DNA of 64,000 nucleotides from Isoetes taiwanensis (taxonomy: Eukaryota > Streptophyta > Lycopodiopsida > Isoetales > Isoetaceae), in assembly GCA_021234155.1 (NCBI GenBank), contig JAJEKV010000024.1, forward strand, positions 17,197,030-17,261,029, in the 5' to 3' direction. Numbering within the stretch: the first letter of the stretch is position 1; each line of letters starts with the position of its first letter. The notes beneath the pieces were generated by a model. The model saw only the letters and a list, made by a program, of their open reading frames with translations. It had not been told where the DNA came from and ran no database searches. This document shows positions 21,793 to 34,700 of the stretch, piece after piece. The position numbers and the translations under genes were made by a program.

Positions 21793-22207
21793 CTGCAAAT
21801 CCATCATAAGCTCTAGAAAGAAAATACATGTGCATGAACACAACAAGCAACTATTTAAACCAGGATGACAATCGGAAAGATATCCACATGTTGACAGGGC
21901 ACCCTATTCTAGCTAAAATAGGTGCTTATTCCATGTGACTGTCTTCCTCATTGTCAGTTACTATTTTCATTCTAGACATAAACAAACCTTTCCTAATGTC
22001 ATTTGAAAGAGAAAGTGCCCCATTCAGTTTGCTACTGACTAAATATTGGCATAAAACAAATAATAAGCCTCTCTCTATCAGAGCATGAAAGCGACAATGA
22101 CAAGATGAGCAGATTTTAACTCATCCTTACAACCAAATACAAAAAATCTAAGTTGCTCCTGTAATGACCCCAAGGCAATGAAGTGAGCCAGTCCAAATTC
22201 CAAATAT
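21793..22207. other. intronic remainder of the Lon fragment
   Basis: About 400 bp upstream (on minus) of the first recognisable Lon exon. I see no further exon, hairpin or transposon terminus before the LINE A frame resumes at 22208. Confidence 0.5.
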
Positions 22208-24839
22208 ATGGTTCACCCTCATGCCCATCTAATGGGGGATTATTTGCTTGAACTGGGTACGATATGTGGTTTATCAATCATGAATGGGATCAGCAGATTC
22301 CCAAACTCAAGAGGTTCTACTTGCTTTACTCCGTTGGGGGAAAGTACAGTAGATTATGCAATGTCCCTCAAAGACTCTCACCTGGTCACAGATTTTGAAG
22401 TAAGCAACAAGTTGCCAGAATCGGACCATGCATATTTGAAAGTAGTCCTAGAAGGGACCACCACCAAACAGCAAACCGACAGGGCTTTCCAACCCAAACT
22501 AAAGCTGGATTACACAAAGCAAGCAACTTTCGAACAAGTCGTGTCAGATGGGCTCGCTCAGGCCAAATGGTCGGGGATCCTGGAGGCAGATGCTACCTTG
22601 CTGACTGAAGTTTTGATTCATGCTGCAGGCGCAACTTTTGGATACACAAAGCAAAGAAAACCAGGGCACCATTGTAATAGCTGGTGGGATCAAGATTTCC
22701 GAAGAGCCAGGGCAACACTGCTTAAAGGGAGCAGAATTAAACCAAAGTGGTATAAGGATCTGATCAGAAGTAAGAAGCGCGCATTTTTTAAGTAGAAACA
22801 ACATTCATTAGGCCAGTGCTTTATGAAATACCCAAAAGCATTCTGGTCTAAACTTCTTTCCACAAACGTATAGGGATCGGTGACAATAAACGGCATGTTA
22901 GAGATGGTGCAAACACTCTATCATCAGGAAGGAGCAGGATCAATGAGAAAACTCAGCATTAATGAACTCATGTTCACTGAAACTGATGTCAAGGAAGCTC
23001 TTGCACACATGAAAAATGGCAAGGCCTCAGATCTGCAAGGAATGTGCATTGAACTGTTCAAGTGGAGAGGAGATAATCGGATCACACTGATTACGCACCA
23101 ATTAAATGAAGCTGTCATTAATGGCCTACCACAAGTCTGGCGGGAGAACAAGATCATTCCGATCCACAAATCTGGCAGCAAGCTAGATGCCAAGAATTAC
23201 CGCACAATTCTGGTAGGCAACATGTTTTCCAAGCTGCTAGGCAGTCTGCTAGAGTACAAATTGAGCCGTTGGGCTGATGAAAACGACAAAAGAGCCATAT
23301 CTCAAGCAGGTTTCCGACGAAATCATAGTACTCTGGATCATGCACTAACTCTCCGAGTAATGTCAGAAAGAGCTAAATCACCCAGGAAAGTTCTATGCAT
23401 GGCTTTCATTGATTTCTCAAAAGCTTTCGATACCGTGCCCAGGGATGGCCTTGATAAGAGGATGGAAATGCTAGGTGTGCCAGAATCCTTGCGGAGCTCA
23501 GTAGCTTGCTTATATGAGGGTGTGATTATCAGATTGGGAACTGGAGAATCAGGCCTAGTACATAGCACCATAGGTGTACGACAAGGCTGCCCCCTGTCAC
23601 CTACCTTATTCGGCCTGTATGTTGACGAACTTGAAGAATGGCTTCAGAGCAGAGGAGTGGATGGCACCCAACTAGGAAACTTTGTGGTCCAACTCTTACT
23701 GTATGCAGATGACGTGATTCTTCTAGCAGACAGACCTGAAGTATTGCAGCGCCACCTTGACGTGCTGGCACATTTCTGTAGGGAGAAGAAGATGCAGGTC
23801 AATATGGGGAAATCCAAGATAATGATATGCGGGACTGTAAGTAGACCATATTTGTTTTACAATGGGGAAAAATTAGTAGTAGACTGTTACAAATACTTGG
23901 GTTTAGAGTTCTGCGCTAATTATAGATGGAAGGAGTGTATAAAGAAAAGAGTTGCTGGAGGTAAAGTGGCTCTATATGGCATGTTGAGAAAATGCCATAG
24001 ATTGTACCTCACGGATTGGGGGCTGAAAAAAAATGCTATTTAAGACTTTGGTGCAGACTGTAATACTGTATGGAGCGCCAATCTGGGGACCAGCCACCTC
24101 AAAAGAAAATTGGGACCAAATAGAAGTTGTTTTGAAGACTTTTCTGATGGAGGAATTGGGCATCAAACGACAAACCCCATATGCAATAATGCTGGCAGAG
24201 GCAGGACTTATTCCATTGGAAGCTGAAGCCTTAAATCTTACAATAAGTTTTGTAAATAGGCTGCAAAAACAAGATGATAGCCGCCTATCCAAGGAAGCAA
24301 TGAACCAATCAGTGGAATCGGGCTGGTATAAAGATGTTATGCAATGGGCTGAGAAATGGGGTATCACGACAAACAATTGGCCAGATACAGATGTGGAAGC
24401 GAGGGATTTGGTGCAGACGCTAGCTGTAAACAAAATATGGGCCAAATCAGGATCTCGGATGGACTATTACAGGGAAGAAGTCAATGCAATGGTCGTGTAC
24501 ACAACCCAGCCATATTTGGGATCGAAGGTACCAAGATGTACAAAACAGATTATCGCCAGATACAGAACCAGCTCTCACCGTTTGGGAGTCGAGACATGGC
24601 GATGGGCAAAGATTCCAAGGGAGGACCGAAAATGCATGTTCTGTAACTCAAGTGCAGTGGAAGACGAATCACATGTCTTCCTTCATTGCTCAGCATACCA
24701 GCACTTAAGAGATATATTTAACATCAGTTCCAGCTGTTTCCACTCATTGTTAGAGATGTCGCCTAATGTTTTAGGCGCGTACATGAAAAAGATAGAATCT
24801 CATAGATTACTCTTGTTAAAAGCAAGACAGATGTTGTAA
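22208..24839 (+). pseudogene. LINE A ORF2: end of EN, reverse transcriptase, zinc-knuckle C-terminus
   Basis: EN end: ILMGDY-like HLMGDYLLEL, STCFTP, STVDYAM, ESDHAYLKV (catalytic Asp-His) at 22208-22440. RT: MKNGKASDLQGM, AGFRRNHSTLDHAL, FIDFSKAFDTVP, GVRQGCPLSPTLFGLYVD, LLLYADDVILLAD (23700-23735) and KSKIMICG. C-terminus: CMFCNSSAVEDESHVFLHC knuckle near 24635. Lesions are TAG at 22793, TAG near 22868 and a frameshift in an A run near 24030. The enzyme would nick the target and reverse-transcribe LINE RNA there. Confidence 0.9.
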
Positions 24840-24905
24840 CCCGTTTGCTCCATGACCTTTCAAGGTCCAAAAAGGGGCATGATTTAAATTATTATTATTA
24901 TTATT
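24840..24905 (+). other. LINE A 3' UTR with hairpin and (TTA)n tail
   Basis: A GACCTT-tc-AAGGTC hairpin lies at 24854-24867. An ATTATT run, about 20 bp, ends the element. There is no poly(A), so this family is tailed by a microsatellite. Confidence 0.75.
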
Positions 24906-25978
24906 ATATTTGGTTGGCATCTAACAGACCTATTAATGTATAAGGTGATCGTATCTCAAGTTTCTGTAACGGACCTGTCGGGTTAACCTCCAGGTAATCC
25001 AAGATCCCATTAAAAACTTGTATTCACTGATAAATTGGTATGCATGAATTACATTATGTCAATGCAACAACATTCTCACAAAACTCAAGGTAAAGAATTG
25101 AATCTTTAATCTCAACACATCCAATTGCACGTTGAATGCAACTCTCATAAACATAATATCTGAATCTACTCAATCCAAAATGCTTCACGCTCTAAGAATC
25201 CACAATAACAAGTTTATACAATAGCCACAAAGCCTTGCTAAAGGCTCAAGAGATCTTAGATCTTTAACTCCATTTTGACTCTCCGCTGCACTTACACCAT
25301 GAACACATGTGGGGTTAGACATAAAGACTAAGTCAGGATTCGAAGCATTTAGGATATACTGGCATAATTAGCAAGACATATGTGTGATGTAACAATCACT
25401 AGAATCACTCTTAGACTTTGATACCTCACCTGAGAATCCCTCTATGCTATCCAGTAATGCAATATTAGCACATAATATGGAACAAAGATTATAAGGAACC
25501 ACATCATAATAAATAACTAAATACACATGTTATACACTTATATTTATGAGACAACCATAAATCATGAGAAACCATAAAATAACCATGAGATATCCATAAG
25601 TATGCAGTGCAACTCCAATTCCTACAGCCAACCAGGCTGACAGACCCTGCAGCAAATATGGGCGGGATAAGCCTGTACAACCTCCTAGCCTACGCCCAGC
25701 ACTAGGGAACCTCTTCTAAGCCATGTAGCGCAACGAAATACCCTCGCCGGGGTGACAACGCCCGATATCAAGAATAAGAACAACGCGAGTCCAAGCCACC
25801 GCAAATGGACTCCAACCCCGGAGCATATTCACTCATATATCAATCCATATCTTATCACATGGCCCATACGTCAAAGCTTAAACCATATTCATCACCATGA
25901 TTCAAGTATCCAGTATCACATCTCACATGCATTTCCACTACCACATTCTTATGTTGAATTTCAACCATTACATGCTAA
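24906..25978 (+). repeat. LTR-like segment, inverted copy at 45241-45548
   Basis: There is no gene. From about 24967 (tgtaacggacctgtcgggtt) to about 25275 the sequence matches, in opposite orientation and with moderate divergence, 45548-45241. Shared runs include tcaatccaaaatgcttcacg and aaagccttgctaaaggctca. It could be a solo LTR. The right limit is unclear and the remaining sequence to 25978 shows nothing recognisable. Confidence 0.55.
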
Positions 25979-26033
25979 CACATCAAAAACGATGCCCATA
26001 TCCTCCTTAAAATCCCCTTTAAAATCCCCCTTT
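25979..26033 (+). repeat. left terminal inverted repeat of CMC-like element
   Basis: CACATCAAAAACGATGCCC, then a short variable part and CCTCCTTAAAATCCCC. It pairs imperfectly with 38225-38268. Confidence 0.7.
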
Positions 26034-26460
26034 TTCGTGGAATGGACATGATTTTCAGAAACGGGGTATTTGGCCACAATCCCCCCGTTGTGATTTTGTA
26101 GATTAATATCCCCTTATTTGAATTTTTTTTATATCCCCCATTGCCATATGCAATGGTCATACCCCTTATGTTCATACCCCTTTCTAGGAACAATCCCCCT
26201 TTGTGATTTGTTTAATATCCCCTTATTCCGTTCATATTCCTCTTCTCAACCATCCTCCTTTTGTGACCTTGTAATTTAATATCCCATACTGTTAATACCC
26301 TTTTCTCAAAAATCCCCCCTTCGTGATTTTGTGTTTAATATCCCCTTATTTCGTTCATACCCCTCTTCTCAACCATCCCCCTTTTGTGACCTTGTATTTA
26401 ATATCCCGTACTAGTTAATACCCTTTTCTCAACAACCCCCCTTTTTTATTTTGTAGTTTA
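26034..26460 (+). repeat. left subterminal tandem repeats
   Basis: Degenerate units of about 60-120 bp have alternating blocks such as aatcccccct, tgattttgt, ttaatatccccttatt and cgttcatacccct. Such arrays serve as transposase-binding regions in CACTA elements. That role here is inferred. Confidence 0.7.
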
Positions 26461-26800
26461 TTTTGTAGTTTACTTAGATCAGATAATAAAGCATATGAAG
26501 ATGTAGATTTGAATGCAGATAGGATAGAATTGGATGTATTCATACAAAGGCACTCATGCATTCGTGTTAGAAAACATGAGAGAGCTTTATGATATTGCAT
26601 TATTTTTAGTGCTTTACTTTAAAGCATGCCAATGGATTGATAAGCTACCGCAGTAGAAAGCATGGATTCTATAAAACAAATTATGTTCCATACAAAAAAA
26701 AGAGAAACTGAAAATTATATGCAATTTCTTAATACCAGGACCATGAATATAGAAAGAACAAGTCAGTAAATCAGTCTATTAAGAGATCAAAGATCAGTAT
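26461..26800. other. AT-rich spacer in CMC-like element
   Basis: I see no gene or clear repeat between the left subterminal array and the minus-strand gene. Confidence 0.4.
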
Positions 26801-26801
26801 A

Positions 26802-28680
26802 TTAGTCATTCCTTATAGCCTGCCAACTAGGAGCTGACATCGAAAAACAAATCAGATACACAAAACCCCACTTGGTGAGCATTTTTTTTGCAGCCAACTC
26901 AGAATTTTGCTCTAGTAAGTGCTTTACTACTAGATCTAGCTTCTCTAATTGACTGAGGTTTCGAATACCTTTAAAAGTCCTTTGTCTAAACCTGTTTTGT
27001 TCTGCCATAATATTTGGAATTTGAGTGTACATCTCATTGACAGTTGAGATCTTCATTAGAAACATACAAACAACTTCTTTTTCTTTGACACTGAAAAATG
27101 AAAATGTCAATACATGTTAAAATGTCAATACATGTTAAAATGTCAATATAATGCATGCATGTTACCTTAAGTCCAACGTGTTAACAAGGACTGCATGTCT
27201 TTCTTGAGAAGATACAACGTCCTCTTCTTGCTCTGGATTTATAAATCCTGATTAGTAACTCGCATATAATATATAAAATGACAGAGAAAAAATATCTAAG
27301 TCTGGCGATTGCGTTGAAGCCTGTTCTTCTTTGCGACTTCCTCCATAATCTTGCTCCTTATTAATTTCTGTTGTAAATAAATGTTTACGCTTGAAGGGTT
27401 TTTAAAAAATCTGCATTATGCAAACTGGCAGCACTATGGCAGCACTATGTTTTCACATTTAGGCAGCACTATGGTTTCGTATTTAGAGCACAGAGAAAGA
27501 AAGCAAGAAAGCAAGAAAGAAAGCTTAAGCAAGAAAGAATGCAGAAAGCACAGAGATGAGCACACAATTTTACATACCTGAATTCCGAATTTCCTTACAT
27601 AACTGGACAAGAAGGAGGTCCTTTATTGGCCAGCAAGTAAACCCCTTTTCACACTCTCCCAAATTGTCTGCCCCCATGCTTGGAATTGGGAGAGGAGTCT
27701 GAGGAGAGAAAACTTGATTCACTTGCACTGACGCAATAGAAGCATCCGTCCTAATACTGTGGGATACTCCAGGACCAAGAAAGGCTCTCTCTCCCATGCC
27801 AACCACGATTCCTTGTTTAGCCAAGAGAACTTTTGATGACACTTGAAGTGTTGAGGCTGCAAGGAACATAAAGGATGCCACTAGATTATAGTCTGCAGAA
27901 TTTAAACTTGAAAAATTAAAATTACCTTCCAATTCTTTCTGCTTATGCAAACCTGTTCTAAGTCCAACTGATGAAACAGACATGGTAGTCCCTGTTCCTA
28001 TGGTTGTTTCACTTGTATCTATCTCATCATCATTGGACTCAAACTGCACATAATCATTTGGAACATAGACCACCTCGCCTTTACCAACTCGAGCAACATT
28101 TTTCTTATAAAAAGCTGAGCTTTCCAGTGCAGGTACATATAAAATATCCTTATTGTGAGGCAAGATCTCTATAATCACTACTTGCCCCAGTAGCAGCAAA
28201 TTTCACAGCAGTAGCTCTAGACTCCTTGAATTGGCTTAAATGTAAGGGTTGTTGGTTCCTCAACGGCATATAGAAACATCTTTTTTGATCCTTCTCGAAC
28301 TTTTATCGCAAGTAAACAATCAGCTTGCTTTTTTGCACCTTTCTGACCACTTGTACACTAAAACATCACAATAAATGAAATCAGTGGCAAAAATAAACTC
28401 AAATTCACTCATATTCAAACTCAATTCTTGGACTACAATGATTGTAGCATAATGACTTTCAGCATATGCACATAATGCACTTTCAGCATATGCACATAAT
28501 GGGGACTGCTGCAGGAATAAAAAATTTAGCTATGTGACAGTTTAGCTACCTGACGAATATTCTTGAGGTAACCAAGAATATGAGTTCGTACTTCTTTCTT
28601 GTGCCATGAAATGAGAACACCCTCACTGAAATCCATCATGTGTAGCCTGGGCATTATTTTCTCGTCAATGACTTTGCTTA
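26802..28680 (-). pseudogene. accessory gene of CMC-like element, unrecognised
   Basis: Minus-strand exons can be read at 28665-28553 (VIDEKIMPRLHMMDF, ISWHKKEVRTHILGYL, followed by a GT donor), about 28360-28200 (KKQADCLLAIKVREGSKKM, then ESRATAVKFAATGASSDYRD in another frame), 28199-27570 (VYVPNDYVQFESNDD, a Ser/Thr-rich stretch) and 27110-26802. Frame changes within exon 2 mean it is broken or my splice model is wrong. I do not recognise the family. It is transcribed away from the transposase gene and lies within the element, so a second transposon protein is likely. Confidence 0.45.
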
Positions 28681-28716
28681 ATTCTTCCCGCCCCTTTGTT
28701 CACTTCGAAGAAAATG

Positions 28717-31700
28717 TAGGCTGAGGCATTGGAAATCACTGCTCCAGCTCCAGTTCAAGGAGCTACTCCAGCTTGTGATGCCATTGAACACATTCGAGAT
28801 TCGAAATTGCAGAGCAGCATTGTAAGGTTGCAACATTGTTTGGATAAGCATCAGGTTAGCATTCATAGACAAGAGGAAATTTTCCATCATCTTTTTGATG
28901 GTTTTAAGAACGAAGAAAGTGATTCTCTTGCAAATTTGCTTTTGAGAACGAACTCAAATCTTCTACCTTCATCATGGCATAGGTAATATATAATAATGTA
29001 TAGTATTTGATGAGCTTGAAGATTCAAAAATTAACATGCTATTTCAAACTTAGGTTGCATGCCATGCTTAAGGACTTGGGATGTCCTTCTTTGCAGAAGA
29101 GGATGGTTCACATTTATGAAAAACAACTTGAGTTTGAATTGCTACTACTTGAGGATTTGATCAAGATGCTTTGGAGGAGTCCAACATTTTAAACAAATGT
29201 GCAGGTTGCTTGGAAAGAGAGAGATACATGGGGGGAAGGTATGGTTCATGAGTATTGGCATGATCGTAAATGGAAGGAGTGGAAGGCATTTTTTGATCCA
29301 AAATCTATGTGGGAATTGCCTGTTATTTGTAAGAATTGCGGTTCAATTTACAAAGCATTCCCCCCATCAGAGAAAGTTGAGACATTGGTAGAGGCTTGGG
29401 ATGAGTCTTTTTCATTTTAAAGATGAGTCTTTTTGCAAGATCAGTTTAAAGCACGTATTTTAAGGTAAGCATTACTAAAAAAGCACACTTTGTATAGGGA
29501 AATTCATGGAATATAGTCATTGGGTGTCAGCATGATGGGTTTCAGTTTTCCAAAAGCAAGCAATCTCGAACTAGCATGGTTTGCAATGTCATGTTTTTGA
29601 ATGGAGGGAAAAAACACGCTAAGCCATACCCAATTTTGTTTGTGCCACAAAAGGGGATAAAGGGAATTCAAAAGTTGCCAAAGAACTATATGAAACTCTT
29701 CTGTGACCCGCTTCTTCAAGAATTGAAAACTTTGTTTCTCAATGGGATTCACTTAGAAGGAGTAGAAGAAGTTGTTTGTATTGTTCTCTTCTTTCGGATG
29801 GGAGATCATCTAGCCCAGCTTGATCTCGGTATGTTTCTAGGTGGAACCAATTGTCGAAGAGGAAACCCAATAGTTTCTTATATTCAAACAGGTATATATG
29901 TTTATAGTTATCTCTTGACCATGGTTGTCTTATCTTATGCATCTTAATATAAGCTTTCCAACTCATTTCAGGTAGACAAGAGTTCGAAGGAGTCAGGCAT
30001 GTGTTCAGCAATGCTATGGAACAAGTCATAGATCCTACATCGAAAAAGACCCTGGCAGAATACTTGGACGTTCTTCAACAATGGCAAAGATCAACAAATG
30101 TTGATGTTTTGGAGAACTTTGGTCTCAAAGGAGAAAGCTTTTTGTGGGAGCTTCAAAGGCTCTATGGGTTTCACCCACATGAAGATCTCGTCTTTGACTT
30201 GATAGGAGCAGTGAAGTTCTTCATCAAGAAACTTATGGCTCTCCTCGAAGAAGACAATCAACTTCTTTTGAATTTAGATCAGATTGTGCAAGAAATTTGT
30301 ATGATTTATCTGCGTTTCAAGATTAGCAGATAAATCCGCTTCTTGAGCTAGTTGAGAGCGTTCCCTTAGAGTATTTATAGCCTTGTGCATCTCTTTCATT
30401 TTCATCAGCCGTCTTTGAGCCCCTCCCTTTGTGGTCGCCTATCCTCGCGTTGTAATTTTTTCTTAGGCGCACTCTTCTTGAGCCGCCTTGGAACTGCCTG
30501 TTGGATAGCTTGTCTCCTCTTCGCTACTTTGTTGAATATTGGATTTTCTTGTGTTTGCCTCAGTTCGTTTGGTCTCGGAGCATAGGGATAATCTCGAGGA
30601 GTTTTATGAGAGCCAGGATTTTCGTTTGCTTAGTTCTTGTGGGAAGCAGCGTGGGTTCCAGAGATTCTCTTCTAGTTAATCAGCAGTTAGGCCAACGTTT
30701 TTTCACTAGCAGCTTGAATCGGCTCTTGAGCACTTGGTTAGATTTTGTTCGGGCTAGCCTTTGGAATGCGTTACTGCATGTAAACGGCCAAGCTAGGGTT
30801 TGCGTCTGAGCTGCAGATTGCTGAGAGATTGTTGAGGCTGGGTTTGGGCAGAGTCTTTTGGAGAGACGATGGTTTCTTTTGTGTGAGCTCTCTCTGAAAA
30901 TTTGTGGCATCAAGCACTTGCCGACCAGGCTGGCATGGAGTTATGAGATGTTGTTTTATGATTTATTTCGTATGTTTTATTTCAAGGACAAGGATGCTTT
31001 CTCTGTCATTTGTTGCTTTAGCAGGTACAGGTTCGTCGGTCTCTGGGCGTGGCCATGAGCGTCGCATCCTTTAGTTGCCATAGCTTTCCTCGGAGAAGGC
31101 TTGTAGTTGCGTGGAGGTAATGTAGTTGTGAGATGAGCGTTACCTTCTTCACATACTCTGTAAGTCTTTCGCTATAATTGTTTGGCATGCAAGAGCTGTT
31201 TGGTTGTGTTCATCTTCAAGATGAGTATTTTAGATGATCTAATTGGTTTTCATTGCACTATGGAATTCCTTTTGTTGATGTCCAACGGCCTTTTGTGCAT
31301 CCTTAGATTACTCCATCTCCTATTCGTCTATTTCTAGCCATTTTGAGCTTCCAAGTTCATGTTCGTGTTTCCGATGCACTCCTTTTGATTTAACTGTGTC
31401 AAGCTGAGTGAAATATAGATCCCTTTCTCTACGCTTTTTTAGAACAAAGGTTATATTGGAATTAGAAGCGCTTGTTATTTTTGTCGTTGCACATCATTTT
31501 GTTGGTCATGCTTTTATGTTTGCTAGCTAGAGTAGAGAATTTTACCGAGGCTAGCTTCAGGCTAGAATGTCTTTGTTCAGAGCTTGGAATATGATGTTGT
31601 GCTGCAATTGGTGGCTCGTACTAAACCTATTGCAGTGTCTGAAGATACGTTCACCTAGAAGATTGCAAACTCATGGATAGTACTGGCTATGGACGTGTCT

Positions 31701-34700
31701 GGAGATGTCTAACCTCATTTGATTTGGGTGTTTCTTGAGCCTAAGGCATTCATCTCTGCGCTCTATGCCCTTCAGGAAAGTTAGTTCATGGGATCTCGTC
31801 TCTCTTGCAGGTGTTATTTGTATCGCTTGATCAGCAATTCGAATGTCTCTCTTCCTTTGAGTTTGTGCCGGTCTATTTGTGGTAATCTATTTCTATAGTC
31901 CAAGCTTCACATCACCGTTTTAGTTGTGGTAATCTATTTCTATAGTCCAAGCTTCACATCACCGTGCAGTAAATGCTTTTCTGGTGCAGTAAATGCTTTT
32001 CTGGCAGGTTTTGACTTCATCACAATTGTTATAGTTTTGGACAGTTTTTCATTTCTGCATACATAGTACATGCTGCGAGATTTTGTTAGATGTAGATTCC
32101 TGCTTAATGATTGTCTCTTTCCCATCTGTCTGAATTTGCTAAGGCTTTTCAGTTTGTGTTTGACCATTTACCATTTGTGTTAGTTGCAGCCCAGCTCGTA
32201 TTGATCTTCAGAACGTTGTGCAAGGCATTTTGGCCAGTGGAGGTGCAGCTGTTGTCTTGTGTTTCCTGCATAGCTGCCTTCGTGTTGTCTCCTCGTGATT
32301 CAAGAACCATGGCCTTAGATGGACGTGTTGTTGCTGGTTTCTCCACCGTGGTGTGGGAGCTGTGAGCCCTGTAAACCGCAAGAGATGTAGTACACAGCAG
32401 AACCATGCTCATAACCTAATAGTCCATGGCAATTTGTTATGTGTTGTGAACTGACCTTTTCTGCGCATGAACAGATGGATACATGCATGCATGCGACATT
32501 GATTTTTATAGTGTGTGCCTACTTGTCTTCGTTTATGGTGGCTGGATAGTTAACATATGGTTTCATGTATGTGACTTTCATTTTATAGTGTGTGCTTACC
32601 TTTTGCTGCTGCTGACTCTATAGCTAACTCTTGAAGTGGTGGAACAAGTTTATGCCACGTCCCTTTGATTTTGTTGGTCATCCTTGTTTAAGTCTGTTTC
32701 GTCTTGTAGTTATTGTAGTGCGTAGGTGTTGCTTTTTTATCTTGTAGTAGCTCTAACCGTAGTAGTATTGCTTTGTTTTTTAGTTTTGATTGTCCAGATA
32801 TCATTAAGCTTCGCCTTTTGCAAGAGTGGGAGTTAGAAGTGTGCATTCTGGATACAATTCTAAGCAGCAAGTAAGTAGACAGTTGACATGTGTTAGTTTG
32901 TGTGGTCTACGTCTCACACGTGTGTTCATTAGTTATTATGGCATGTTTTGCTTGGAGTGTGACAGCTCATGAGTATTCAGTAGGTATCAGTGGTTCTTTT
33001 AAGCAATTTTGTCCTCTCTTGTCCATTTCTAGATACGGTCTTGAGCAGCTAGTAGCCATTCATATTGAGTGGTTGTTATTTGAGTGTGTTGTTATGGAGC
33101 ATGTTGTCTGCATCTTGGTGAGTGTGTGTTTGTAGCTACGATGGTACAATTTTCACTTAGCATGTGGTTCCCTTAAGCCTGATGGTACAACCTTCACTTA
33201 GCATATGGATATTTAAGCCCTTGTGGATTCTTAATATGCAATTGTTGGGCTCTTTGTTCAATTTTGTCCTTGCCTTATCCTTTTTGCGCTTGTTGGGTAT
33301 GTTATTGAGCACGTTGTCTGCAACTTGTGAGTGTTTTCTAGTAGCCTAAATGGTGCAACTTTTACTTAGCATGTGATTCCCTTCAGCTTGATGGTACAGT
33401 CTTCGCTTAGCGTATGGATATTCAAGCCCTTGTGGATTTTTTAGCAAGACACTTTGAGTTGTTAGGCTCTTTGGTTCTATGTTGTCCTTGCCTTGTCTTT
33501 ATTTTCCCAGTCGGTTTCTTTTTTCCGTGGACCGCTTGGGTCCCTTAGTACGTCAGAATAGTTTCTTTGGCATTGTTAAGGTAGTTATCGTTGAGTTCTG
33601 TCCTCTTACGGGGAAATAAACTATAACTGTTGTGGTTAGCTATAGCTCACCTTCGTGGGAATCATCTGTAGTTTTTCTAGTCTTTTGTGCTATGTTGGTG
33701 CCCACAGGGGGTGGTATTGTTGTCCTTTCAACATTATGCTCATCTCTCTTGATTCATTAAATGGTATGAGTTGTTAACACCTTGTATCACCTGTCGCAGT
33801 AGCCTCAGGAACCTAATTGAGGGTGTCTGCTCAGAAACGGTGTCAATTGTTGGAAGGCTTGGAGTTTGAATCTTCCTTTTGGTAGTTTGACAGGACTCTT
33901 TGGGGCTTTATTTCAAGGTTCTTGGGGTTGAAATGCCTTCTAGATTTGTGCAGGTTTAGTTGGATATGGCATGGGTTTACCTTTTTCTTCTCTTTAGTTG
34001 TTAAATTTGTGATATTGGAGTTTTGTAGGGGCTACTTCACCTATTTTGTCCTTGCACATTGGTTCCGTTCTTCTAGTATTATGGGTTGTTAGGGTTTTTA
34101 ACTTGTTGGTGGGTGGTGTAGTAATTTTGGTTGCTTCTTAATTGATTTCCACTTGGAGTTTATGGGATGGTCTCTAGGTTAGTTGGTCCACGTAGTTTAA
34201 GTTGGTTGCGCCTGAGTGATCTTGAAGCTTTGGTCATTTGGTGTGGTATGCCCTTTTAAGGCTTAACAGCTCATTCTTGTGTGAGTCTCACATTGGTTGC
34301 AATGTTTTTGTAGTTCACTACTTATTGACCTTTGACGCTTGCTCGTCTGTTTCTTTGGAGTTGATAGTTACATACAAGAGGCATCTTCATTTGGGTTAGT
34401 TTGTTGGGTTTTGGAGGAATGATTTGCATCTTGTCATGCATTTTTAGATGGTGTTGTATGACAGTTGGAGCCTCGTCTACGCGTCACTTCTGACACTATA
34501 GCCTAGTTTTTGCAATTTCTGCTAATGGTAATATGATCCTTTAAGCTTATGCTGCTAGCATAGTATGGATCTTGTAGCTTTGTGCTTGTTAATTACGAGT
34601 TGCGTCGTTGTTCCCTCTGCGGTTGTGGAGGCCCGTTCGCCTTGGTCGAGTTTTGTGCCTAGATTGTGGTGGTTCATGCAAGATTGTTCACCCTAGTGGT

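Larger units (their letters stand above)
13312..22207 (-). pseudogene. LON1-like: captured fragment of a mitochondrial-type Lon protease gene (AAA+ exons)
   Basis: Exons on minus, in coding order: 21792-21668 ([18 protein letters not shown]), 15715-15600 (Walker [10 protein letters not shown]), 15526-14284 (GHRRTYVGAMPGKMVQC..., LVLIDEIDK Walker B, interrupted by a LINE), 14211-14098 ([19 protein letters not shown]) and 13486-13319 ([20 protein letters not shown], sensor region). All have GT-AG borders. They cover only the ATPase module; the N-domain and the Ser-Lys protease domain are absent. About five residues expected before GPPG are missing. The fragment lies inside the LINE A endonuclease, with ATG at both junctions (13309-13311 and 22208-22210). 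It is therefore a transposed or repair-captured gene piece, not the working gene. Confidence 0.85.
4041..24905 (+). mobile_element. LINE A: one non-LTR retrotransposon split by two nested insertions
   Basis: Three consecutive plus-strand pieces, 4041-5172, 13153-13311 and 22208-24905, read in order as ORF1, EN, RT and a C-terminal zinc-knuckle region with no overlap or missing block. Piece 1 stops in EN just before the GDFNAR box, and piece 2 starts with that box. Piece 2 ends before the next EN block (HLMGDYLLEL), with which piece 3 begins. The 3' end is a GACCTT-tc-AAGGTC hairpin and a (TTA)n tail. ORF2 carries only a few lesions, so the copy is fairly young. Target duplications were not identified. 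Confidence 0.85.

Noticed and set aside
13312-22207. Functional host Lon gene with very long introns
   Set aside because: The exons sit inside an interrupted LINE frame, lack the N-domain and protease domain, and one exon is split by a LINE.
24103-24445. Minus-strand frame opposite LINE A ORF2
   Set aside because: It is the complement of a recognised RT C-terminal region.
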